Shown piece after piece: positions 1 to 5,280 of a stretch of DNA of 5,280 nt (positions are counted from its first letter, which is position 1; the number at the start of each line of letters is the position of its first letter). The stretch is from Prolixibacteraceae bacterium (lineage in GTDB: Bacteria; Bacteroidota; Bacteroidia; Bacteroidales; Prolixibacteraceae). The stretch spans positions 1-5,280 of the forward strand of contig JAEUSS010000235.1 in assembly GCA_016788685.1 (NCBI GenBank). Direction: 5' to 3'. Made by a program: the position numbers and the translations under genes. The notes below the pieces were generated by a model. It did not search any database. It saw nothing but the letters and a program-made list of their open reading frames with translations, and was not told where the DNA came from.

Positions 1-450
1 TTCTTTCAGATCGAGGTAAATGCCGATTTTTCCGCGGCACAGCTGCAGGATTTCATCGATCGTCGGAATCCGTGTCCCCTTCCATTCAGGCCCTAACTTT
101 TCGCCGATATCCATCTGTTTGATTTCGGCCAGCGTATAATCTTTTACCTTGCCCGTCTTTCCAACGACATATTGATCGACCGTAGCATTGTGAACGTTTA
201 CAATTTCCCCGTCTTTGGTCGCACGGGTATCGATTTCAACAAAATCGCAACCCAGCTCAATCGCCTTCTGAATAGCTTCCAGCGAATTTTCAGGAATGCC
301 TGTATGTACGCCCCGATGCGCAATCACATACACATTGCCGTTTACGGGTTTGCTGAAATATTCAGGCTGAGCACACAACCCGCCGGAAAACGTCAGAAAA
401 AAACAGACAACGGACAAAAAGAAATAAAGCTTGCTGAACGGAGATTTCAT
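1..450 (-). CDS. Glycerophosphodiester phosphodiesterase (GDPD) family protein, exported, 3' end cut off by window edge
   Basis: Translating the minus strand from the ATG at 450-448 gives an open frame of 150 codons that runs off the window without a stop. Residues 1-28 look like a Sec signal peptide: K2 and K7, a hydrophobic run (LYFFLSVVCFFLTF) and a likely cut after LCA, before QPE. The mature part has the GDPD TIM-barrel signatures in order: AHRG (H45, R46), PENS (53-56), VEID (E72, D74), TKDG (78-81), and H87 in VNVHNATVD. By family knowledge, H45 and H87 are the acid/base pair, and E72 and D74 bind the divalent metal. D147 in YLDLK sits where a further metal ligand is expected. The family hydrolyses glycerophosphodiesters to glycerol-3-phosphate and an alcohol. 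The usual His-Asp after the TxDG motif is His-Asn here. The start is set by the ATGA overlap with the upstream gene and by the signal peptide beginning at once. Family assignment is firm; the substrate is unknown. Confidence 0.93.
   Translation of the reverse strand, partial: MKSPFSKLYFFLSVVCFFLTFSGGLCAQPEYFSKPVNGNVYVIAHRGVHTGIPENSLEAIQKAIELGCDFVEIDTRATKDGEIVNVHNATVDQYVVGKTGKVKDYTLAEIKQMDIGEKLGPEWKGTRIPTIDEILQLCRGKIGIYLDLKE
447..450 (-). other. ATGA stop/start overlap between the DUF3089 and GDPD genes
   Basis: On the minus strand the bases are ATGA. The TGA (449-447) ends the DUF3089 gene and the ATG (450-448) starts the GDPD gene. No Shine-Dalgarno-like stretch lies just upstream (CTAAAGCACAGTCC), so translation of the second gene probably depends on ribosomes finishing the first. 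This arrangement supports co-expression of the two exported proteins. Confidence 0.85.
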
Positions 451-1505
451 GGACTGTGCTTTAGAAATGAATCGATGCGCTGTTTCACATTTTGCCTGAT
501 GTTCATCCAAAACAGGTTATAATCGTACACGTGCAGGTTTCGGAGTTTTTCAGCTTTTTCTTCCAGATTAACAGGAGTTTCGATCCAAAGAATTTTGGAA
601 GTTGGTTCAATTCCGGCGCTCACCGTATGCGGAACAATCGTTTCAAATCCGGCCATGATACCCTGATGAAGTTCAGGCGAAGCCCATGCTCCGGAAGTTG
701 ACCAGGTCAGCGGATTGACACAAACCGAGTTGCCGTTTTCTGCAGCAACGCCGCGCGGAATTTCTCCTTTGGCATAACTGCGCCACCCGACCACACATCC
801 GGTCTGATCAGGCCTTTCACCCACCGGAACTGTTTTAAATGCATTCTGTTCAATCTGGTAACCCACCACGTAGGCACAAACCAACAGTTTCCGCAACGGC
901 TTTCCGTCGAAAAACTCCTGAATCAAACGGATGGCATGCAGGCTTCCCTGCGAATGAGAAGCTATAATAACCGGGCGGCCGCTGTTTTCGTGCTTCAAAT
1001 ACCATTGAAAAGCTTTTTTCACATCGCTGTACGCCAGATCGAATGCCTGCCGGGCACGTGGCGATTGGCGGACATAAAACGATTTCATGTTGGCCTGACG
1101 GTAGCGCGGTGCAAAAATCCTGCAACTTCCGTTAAATGCGGTTGCCTGAAAAAGGATTGATCTGCTGTCCGTCCTCCGGTTCACCTCAACATCGGTCAGG
1201 TCGGCATTCCAGGCTGCGGTTTTTGCATCTCCGAAAAAGGAAGTGGGATGAATAAAAAACACATCAGCACGCTCATCCCGGACTTCATCTTTCAGAAAAA
1301 CGGGAATGCTGTCGGCGGAATCTGTTTGATGCGGCGATGCGGCCCAGAACTCCGGCTTATTGTAATCGGGTACAGGACCGGTATGGGGTGAGGCACGTTC
1401 ATCCAGGCGATTTTCAGCGACTTTGCGGATCAGTCTTCCGTTTTGGGCTTCGGCAGAAATGAAAAAGGAAACAGAGATAATCAGAAAAACCAGTATTTTT
1501 TTCAT
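447..1505 (-). CDS. Exported DUF3089 family protein, alpha/beta-hydrolase fold
   Basis: This is a 352-residue protein with a clear Sec signal peptide (MKKILVFLIISVSFFISAEA, probable cut after A20), so it should act in the periplasm or at the cell surface. The core matches the DUF3089 pattern: DVFFIHPTSF (81-90), FAPRYRQA (131-138), a helix ending in FQWYL, then a nucleophile elbow ASHSQGS with S185 as the expected catalytic serine. The C-terminal LHVYDYNLFWMNIRQNVKQR (324-343) matches the conserved family end, and H325 is the best candidate for the catalytic histidine. The family is lipase- or esterase-like, but its substrates are poorly known. The gene lies 73 bases downstream of the oxidoreductase gene and overlaps the GDPD gene by 4 bases. 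A joint role in breaking down lipid or phosphodiester material is an inference. There is no sign of truncation, and the start is well placed because the signal peptide begins directly at it. Confidence 0.88.
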   Translation of the reverse strand: MKKILVFLIISVSFFISAEAQNGRLIRKVAENRLDERASPHTGPVPDYNKPEFWAASPHQTDSADSIPVFLKDEVRDERADVFFIHPTSFFGDAKTAAWNADLTDVEVNRRTDSRSILFQATAFNGSCRIFAPRYRQANMKSFYVRQSPRARQAFDLAYSDVKKAFQWYLKHENSGRPVIIASHSQGSLHAIRLIQEFFDGKPLRKLLVCAYVVGYQIEQNAFKTVPVGERPDQTGCVVGWRSYAKGEIPRGVAAENGNSVCVNPLTWSTSGAWASPELHQGIMAGFETIVPHTVSAGIEPTSKILWIETPVNLEEKAEKLRNLHVYDYNLFWMNIRQNVKQRIDSFLKHSP

Positions 1506-1578
1506 CGCCAGTCGTTTTTATTTATCTGCACCAATTCGCAAATTTTCATTCCCGAACCCGCTTATTTTGCCGAATATA
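1506..1578 (-). other. 73-base intergenic gap between oxidoreductase and DUF3089 genes, no clear signal
   Basis: This is the only gap longer than 20 bases between the genes of the window. It is A/T-rich towards the DUF3089 start (ATAAATAAAAACGACTGGCG before the ATG), as is usual for Bacteroidota leaders, and has no Shine-Dalgarno sequence. No stable stem followed by a T-run is visible, so there is no evidence for a terminator closing the upstream operon. A TATATTCG stretch at 1578-1571 resembles the Bacteroidota -7 box (TAnnTTTG) with one mismatch, but no TTTG lies at the expected distance upstream. Read-through from the upstream genes and a separate weak promoter are both possible. Confidence 0.5.
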
Positions 1579-2583
1579 TCAGAGATTAACAACCTCACCT
1601 GTTTTTGCCGACAGATAAGCCGCATCGACAATATCAAGGATAATTTGTCCCTCAGTCAAACCCGGAACCGGTTGTTTTCGTGACCGGATACAGGCGGTGA
1701 AATGCTCCATTTGCCGGGTATACATCGATTGGTCACAATGCTCTTTCTTTTCAGGCAATTTAGCCTCAAATTTACCGGGAAGCCCTCCTACTTTGTATTT
1801 CAGGTAAGTCGGAAATACATTGGCATAACCTTGGGTTCCGTACAGTCCGGTAGCTGCTTCGGGCCCGTCCATGTGAGGTTGCCACCAGCCGCTTTCAATA
1901 ATTGTTTCAGTACCGTTATCCCATGAAATCAGGATAATTCCCGAATCGTCCACATCAAAATTGCCGTAATAGGTTCCGATTTTGGCATAAACCTTTTTGG
2001 GCTTCGGATCACCCAAAATATACCGGACCGTATCTATCGCATGAACGCCCATATCGGCCAACGCGCCCCCTCCGGCCAGTTCCTTTTGCGAAAACCAGCC
2101 TGCGGGTCCCCAATTTTCGTGAATTCCGTATCCTTTGGTCTTAACAATCGCTCCCAGCTGGCCGGAATCGACAACCCCTTTCACAAAGTTGACATCGGTA
2201 TCAAAACGCCACATGTGACCAACCATGACCAGTTTGTTCCCGGAGTCAGCTGCTTCTCTGATTGCGAGGCCTTCTCCGGCGCTCATGGCCATTGGCTTTT
2301 CCAGAAATACATCCTTCCCGCTTTTCAGGAATTGAATGGCATAAGGCGCATGAAATTTATTCGGGGTAGCAATAACCACCGCGTGGATGTCAGTCCGGCT
2401 TGAAACCGGATCAATACTGTCATATGCTTCGGCAATGCCATATTTGGCAGCAAATTCCTGAGCGGCCGGTAACGGAACAGCAACCACTGCGGCAATTTCC
2501 ACTCCGGGGATAGACTGAAGCCCGCGCGCATGGTAATTGGCAATATAACCGGCTCCGATAAGTGCTACTTTGATTTTCTCCAT
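1579..2583 (-). CDS. Gfo/Idh/MocA family NAD(P)-dependent oxidoreductase (sugar or cyclitol dehydrogenase)
   Basis: This 334-residue protein is of normal length for the family and should be cytosolic. The N-terminal Rossmann domain (about 1-120) begins MEKIKVALIGAGYIA, with the glycine motif G10-A-G-Y-I-A. It carries ATPN (73-75 region) and the signature EKP (E95, K96, P97), where K96 is the catalytic lysine. The C-terminal domain has GHMWRF (122-127) and GGGALADMGVHAID (171-184). D177 and H181 have the same spacing as the catalytic Asp/His pair of Bacillus inositol dehydrogenase. Such enzymes oxidise a secondary hydroxyl of a sugar, sugar phosphate or inositol to a ketone. At the end of the second beta strand, where NAD-binding relatives carry an acidic residue, the sequence is AVVAVPLPAAQ, with A35 at the expected site. 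The start is 17 bases past the aminotransferase stop, so the two are probably co-transcribed; a partner role on a keto-sugar is inferred. Confidence 0.93.
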   Translation of the reverse strand: MEKIKVALIGAGYIANYHARGLQSIPGVEIAAVVAVPLPAAQEFAAKYGIAEAYDSIDPVSSRTDIHAVVIATPNKFHAPYAIQFLKSGKDVFLEKPMAMSAGEGLAIREAADSGNKLVMVGHMWRFDTDVNFVKGVVDSGQLGAIVKTKGYGIHENWGPAGWFSQKELAGGGALADMGVHAIDTVRYILGDPKPKKVYAKIGTYYGNFDVDDSGIILISWDNGTETIIESGWWQPHMDGPEAATGLYGTQGYANVFPTYLKYKVGGLPGKFEAKLPEKKEHCDQSMYTRQMEHFTACIRSRKQPVPGLTEGQIILDIVDAAYLSAKTGEVVNL

Positions 2584-2600
2584 ATCATCCAGTATTAAGG

Positions 2601-3878
2601 CTATAATAATCCGGCGTTATCGTAAACTTTGCGAATGGCAGCTGCAACCAAATCCATGTCAGCTTTTGTTCCCATCAGTATTTTATGGTGGATGCAGGCA
2701 GAACCCTGAAAGTGAATGTGATCGCAAACGGGCAATTCGAACCGGGCAGGATCAATAGCAGCCCAATAGGCTTCGCTTAGCTTATGGCGCGCTGGTTTGG
2801 TGAGCGGCGCGTACAGCGAACATTTATTCAGCGGAATATAGCTGGCGGCTACTTCAATCCCGAGTTCGGCCGTCAGTGCAGCCCTGAATTTCGGTGCCGG
2901 CAAACCTTTAAATTCTTCCTGATTATACCTGAAAGCAAAATTGAAATAGGCTTCTTTTGTTTCGCGCGGATCACGTTTCATCGGTTTTACTCCGGGAATA
3001 CCGGCCAAAAGCGTATTCAGGTAAATGGCGTTGGTATCCCTTACCGCATTTTGTTCCGGCAATCTTTTCAAGCCTTCAATCAGGATAGCAGCCTGAAATT
3101 CAGTCATGCGGTAATTTCCGGACTGAAGAAAATTTCCGGCGTCAAAATAAACTCCTTCGCCTTTATCAGCACCGCCCGCACTCGCAGGTTCGGGACGGCG
3201 GCCGCAATTGCGCAAGGCATCCAGTTTTTCGTACAATCCGAAGTTATTCGTAGTAAGCGAACCACCTTCGCCGGCAGTTAAGTGTTTCGACAACTGGTAA
3301 CTGAAACTGCCGATGTCGCCAATACTTCCGGCCTTTTGGCCGTTCCACTCGCCGCCGTGCTTGTGCGCGCAGTCTTCAATCACATAAAGCTTATGCAGCC
3401 TGGCAATCCGCAGTATTTCATCCATATCGGCAAAACTTCCGTAAAGATGCACCGGAATAATAGCCTTTGTACGCGGAGTAATGGCTTTTTCGACCTCTTT
3501 CGGATCAATGCACCAGGTGTCTTCACAAACATCAACCAGAACAGGCGTAGCGTTCACATCCAGAATTGTGGCTGCGGTAGCCTGCCAGGTTAATCCCGGA
3601 ATGATCACTTCGTCGCCTACCCCGATGCCGCAGGCTTCGAGCGCCATTTGTAAAGTTACCGTTCCGTTGGCTGCCGAAACAGCATATTTCGTTCCGGTAA
3701 ACTCAGCAAACCGTTTATTGAACTCGGTTTCCTTTGGGCCGTTGTACGACCAAACCCCGCTGTTCAGTACTTCGAGCAAAGCTTTTTCTTCATTCTGGTC
3801 CCAAACCGGCCATTTAGGCCAGGGATTTAATCGGGTGTCGCGAACCGGGATACCTCCCAAAATTGCTAATTTGGCCAT
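2601..3878 (-). CDS. DegT/DnrJ/EryC1/StrS family PLP-dependent aminotransferase (sugar or cyclitol type)
   Basis: This 425-residue cytosolic enzyme has the fold-type I PLP signatures in order: ANGTVTLQ (70-77, phosphate-binding loop), PGLTWQATA (94-102), PVHLYG (142-147), VIEDCAHKHGG (166-176, D169 facing the pyridine nitrogen), SFSYQLSKHLTAGEGG (191-206) with K198 as the Schiff-base lysine, and SGNYRMTEFQAA (253-264). The family moves an amino group, usually from Glu or Gln, onto a keto-sugar or keto-cyclitol; K198 indicates a true aminotransferase rather than a dehydratase of the ColD type, which has His there. NGT instead of SGT, the HxHG motif and the N-terminal PWPKWPVWD segment recall AHBA synthase and L-glutamine:scyllo-inosose aminotransferases, an assignment made by memory of motifs only. 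The gene sits 20 bases after the permease and 17 before the oxidoreductase, which could produce its keto substrate. The start gives a family-typical N-terminus (MAKLAILGGIPVRD). Confidence 0.93.
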   Translation of the reverse strand: MAKLAILGGIPVRDTRLNPWPKWPVWDQNEEKALLEVLNSGVWSYNGPKETEFNKRFAEFTGTKYAVSAANGTVTLQMALEACGIGVGDEVIIPGLTWQATAATILDVNATPVLVDVCEDTWCIDPKEVEKAITPRTKAIIPVHLYGSFADMDEILRIARLHKLYVIEDCAHKHGGEWNGQKAGSIGDIGSFSYQLSKHLTAGEGGSLTTNNFGLYEKLDALRNCGRRPEPASAGGADKGEGVYFDAGNFLQSGNYRMTEFQAAILIEGLKRLPEQNAVRDTNAIYLNTLLAGIPGVKPMKRDPRETKEAYFNFAFRYNQEEFKGLPAPKFRAALTAELGIEVAASYIPLNKCSLYAPLTKPARHKLSEAYWAAIDPARFELPVCDHIHFQGSACIHHKILMGTKADMDLVAAAIRKVYDNAGLL

Positions 3879-3898
3879 AGTCGTTTCGTTTTAAAGGG

Positions 3899-5152
3899 TT
3901 ACTGATTATTTTTCTTCAGGCTGATTGTTTTATTCTTAATCAAGGGTTTGGCCCAAAAACTAATACTCAAAATGTAAGCAAGAGTCAGAAACACAAACGC
4001 CATTCCTCCCCTTAAGCCGATCAGGTCGCCCAGGATTCCGACAATAAGCGGAACTACCGCTCCGCCAAGTATTCCGGAACAAAGTATTCCGGAGAAAGCT
4101 CCGTGATTACTCTTCAACGAATTCAGAGCCAGCGAAAACACAATTGACCACATCACTGAAGCAAAAAAGCCAACTCCGATAAAACCGTAATAAGCGGTCA
4201 TTCCGTCGCTGGTTATTAATGCAGTAGCCAGCGACACCATGGCTGCCAGAGTAAATATGCGCAGAACCAACTTGCTGTCCATCAGTTTCAACAAACCCAG
4301 GCCAAGGAAACAACCAACGGTCAGCAAGCCCCAGAACCACGAAGTAGCCTTCGCTCCTTCTACTTCGGCACTCATACCGTGGTATTCTTCCAGAAATTTG
4401 GAAATCCAGCTGGCCACCCCTTGTTCGGTACCTACGTAAGCAAATATTCCCAGGAAAAAGAGAATGACGGTTTTGTTCCGGAGCAACTCTTTAATGGTGC
4501 TGAAATTGCCAACCTTTTCATCTTCGTTCAGGTCAACCTTCGGGAATTTGGAGAATAGAATTACGATGACCATAGCAATGGCAATTAACGCGAAGATCCA
4601 ATAAATAGATACCCATTTCAGATTTTCGGGAACCAGGCTGTCCAGGGTCGACAAAAGTATATTCGAGGTATTTCCGGCAGTAAGATTTGTAACCAAATAA
4701 GAATAAAGAAGCGGACTGAGAAACGATGCCCCGCCAAAAAACAACTGGGCCAGGACCGAGGTAAAAGCAAAGTTCTCTTCACCTCCTGAAACCCGCAGCA
4801 GCGGATTGATAGCCACCTGTAATACAGCCATTCCCATCCCGATTAAAAACAGGGATGCCAGATAAACTCCGAAGCTTGGGAAAAAGGAAAACAAAAAAGC
4901 CCCGAGTGTGGCCAGCAGAAAAGCTCCGGTAATTACTTTTTTCTCTTTATACCGCTCGGTAAGCATTCCGGCCGGAACAGACATGACTCCGTATGCAATG
5001 AAAAACGAAAAATTCAAGAGCCCTGCCATTCCCTTGCTGACACTGAACCCTTTAATCACTTCTGGAATTAAAGGCCCTATAATATTGGTTAGAAACGAGA
5101 TAACAAAAAAGATAAAAAAGATCAGGACTACAATGAAATAATTTCGTTTCAT
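3899..5152 (-). CDS. MFS sugar permease of the FucP/GluP type
   Basis: This 417-residue inner-membrane protein has about 12 hydrophobic segments, roughly at 5-27, 45-65, 73-92, 95-117, 128-152, 180-201, 228-246, 270-288, 295-313, 317-343, 351-376 and 380-401. A polar cytoplasmic loop (about 202-227, KVDLNEDEK) divides the halves. The TM2-TM3 loop GMLTERYKEKK is the MFS signature loop. GMGMAVLQVAINPLLRVSG (106-123) matches the FucP/GluP-family stretch (typically LQTAxNPYxxxLG). By family knowledge this would be proton-coupled (or sodium-coupled) import of a hexose-like compound. The two carboxylates important in E. coli FucP (D46 and E135) appear as G26 and Q112 in a rough by-eye alignment, so the substrate or coupling may differ from fucose symport. 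It lies 11 bases after the ROK stop and 20 before the aminotransferase, so it probably imports the compound that the other operon proteins process. Confidence 0.9.
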   Translation of the reverse strand: MKRNYFIVVLIFFIFFVISFLTNIIGPLIPEVIKGFSVSKGMAGLLNFSFFIAYGVMSVPAGMLTERYKEKKVITGAFLLATLGAFLFSFFPSFGVYLASLFLIGMGMAVLQVAINPLLRVSGGEENFAFTSVLAQLFFGGASFLSPLLYSYLVTNLTAGNTSNILLSTLDSLVPENLKWVSIYWIFALIAIAMVIVILFSKFPKVDLNEDEKVGNFSTIKELLRNKTVILFFLGIFAYVGTEQGVASWISKFLEEYHGMSAEVEGAKATSWFWGLLTVGCFLGLGLLKLMDSKLVLRIFTLAAMVSLATALITSDGMTAYYGFIGVGFFASVMWSIVFSLALNSLKSNHGAFSGILCSGILGGAVVPLIVGILGDLIGLRGGMAFVFLTLAYILSISFWAKPLIKNKTISLKKNNQ

Positions 5153-5163
5153 GGTTCATCAGG

Positions 5164-5280
5164 TTAGATAACATTTTTAAAGATCAGCGATGCTGCGCCC
5201 AGGCATCCGGCCTGATTGCCCAGCGTGGCGGCAACCACATCGGTATTGGCAGCACAATCGGGCATGGCATAACTTAATGC
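5164..5280 (-). CDS. ROK family protein (sugar kinase or regulator), C-terminal end only
   Basis: Reading the minus strand from the window edge gives 38 codons and a TAA stop (5166-5164). The frame is open at its 5' side, so only the C-terminus is present. The peptide begins ALSYAMPDCAANTDVVAATL and continues GNQAGCLGAASLIFKNVI. A-T-L-G-N-x-A-G-x-x-G-A-A is the typical C-terminal pattern of ROK proteins (glucokinase, fructokinase, N-acetylmannosamine kinase and the related NagC/XylR repressors), where the family has A-x-LG-xxAG-x-x-GAA. The catalytic Asp, the zinc-binding cysteines and any N-terminal helix-turn-helix lie outside the window, so kinase and repressor cannot be told apart. The gene ends 11 bases before the permease start and is the most upstream gene seen of the probable operon; the promoter must lie outside the window. 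Confidence 0.82.
   Translation of the reverse strand, partial: ALSYAMPDCAANTDVVAATLGNQAGCLGAASLIFKNVI

Noticed and set aside
364..450. Possible lipoprotein signal (GGLC) at the GDPD N-terminus
   Set aside because: The residue before Cys26 is Leu, while lipoboxes need a small residue (Gly, Ala or Ser) there; a plain signal peptidase I site after LCA fits better.
172..522. Plus-strand open frame of 116 codons
   Set aside because: It lies opposite the GDPD gene and the end of the DUF3089 gene, has no recognisable domain, and both minus-strand genes have clear family motifs.
850..1125. Minus-strand open frame of 91 codons in another frame
   Set aside because: It sits wholly inside the DUF3089 gene over its nucleophile elbow region; the DUF3089 frame is continuous, so there is no frameshift to explain.
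1506..1578. Possible terminator, and an AATTTGCGAATT near-palindrome
   Set aside because: The near-palindrome has two mismatches and a four-base arm only, and no stem followed by a T-run was found.
1571..1600. Possible Bacteroidota promoter (TATATTCG as -7 box) before the DUF3089 gene
   Set aside because: One mismatch to TAnnTTTG and no TTTG at about 19 bases upstream on the minus strand; too weak to list as a promoter.
2784..3894. Three plus-strand open frames (165, 103 and 137 codons) opposite the aminotransferase gene
   Set aside because: They are antisense shadows of a gene with all PLP-enzyme motifs in frame; their translations are Arg/Phe/Ser/Thr-rich without any domain, and two of them overlap each other.
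1..5280. CRISPR arrays, tRNA/rRNA, insertion sequences, phage or defence genes
   Set aside because: No direct repeats with spacers, no tRNA-like cloverleaf, and no transposase, integrase or defence motifs were seen on either strand; the window is almost fully taken up by metabolic genes.

Overview
The window carries six protein-coding genes, all on the minus strand and tightly packed, so transcription runs from high to low coordinates. Moderate GC content, A/T-rich start regions without Shine-Dalgarno sequences, a FucP/GluP-type MFS sugar permease and a secreted DUF3089 protein all point to a member of the Bacteroidota, perhaps a Bacteroidales or Marinilabiliales/Prolixibacter-type organism. 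That placement is an inference from style, not from a marker gene. No rRNA, tRNA, insertion sequence, CRISPR array or long repeat was seen.

In transcription order the layout is: (1) the 3' end of a ROK-family sugar kinase or regulator (5280-5164, entering from outside the window); (2) a 12-TM MFS permease (5152-3899); (3) a PLP-dependent DegT/DnrJ/EryC1/StrS aminotransferase (3878-2601); (4) a Gfo/Idh/MocA NAD(P)-dependent oxidoreductase (2583-1579); (5) after a 73-base gap, an exported DUF3089 alpha/beta-hydrolase-like protein (1505-447); and (6) an exported glycerophosphodiester phosphodiesterase (GDPD) family protein that starts in a 4-base overlap with gene 5 (450-1, cut by the window edge). 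The gaps between genes 1 to 4 are only 11 to 20 bases, which strongly suggests one operon.

Genes 1 to 4 form a coherent module: uptake of a sugar or cyclitol, phosphorylation or sensing by the ROK protein, oxidation of a ring hydroxyl to a ketone by the Gfo/Idh/MocA enzyme, and interconversion of ketone and amine by the aminotransferase. The aminotransferase resembles the AHBA-synthase / scyllo-inosose-aminotransferase side of its family. The module could therefore make or break down an amino-sugar or aminocyclitol, in a manner like the kanosamine (NtdA/NtdC) or scyllo-inosamine steps known elsewhere. The direction and substrate cannot be read from the sequence. Genes 5 and 6 look like an envelope hydrolase pair that may supply substrate (for example a glycerophospho-alcohol) or may be an unrelated neighbour.

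Nothing here is clearly a new type of system. The points most worth a second look are the oxidoreductase-aminotransferase-kinase-permease combination, the missing acidic residue in the dinucleotide site of the oxidoreductase, and the His-Asn in place of His-Asp in the GDPD protein.
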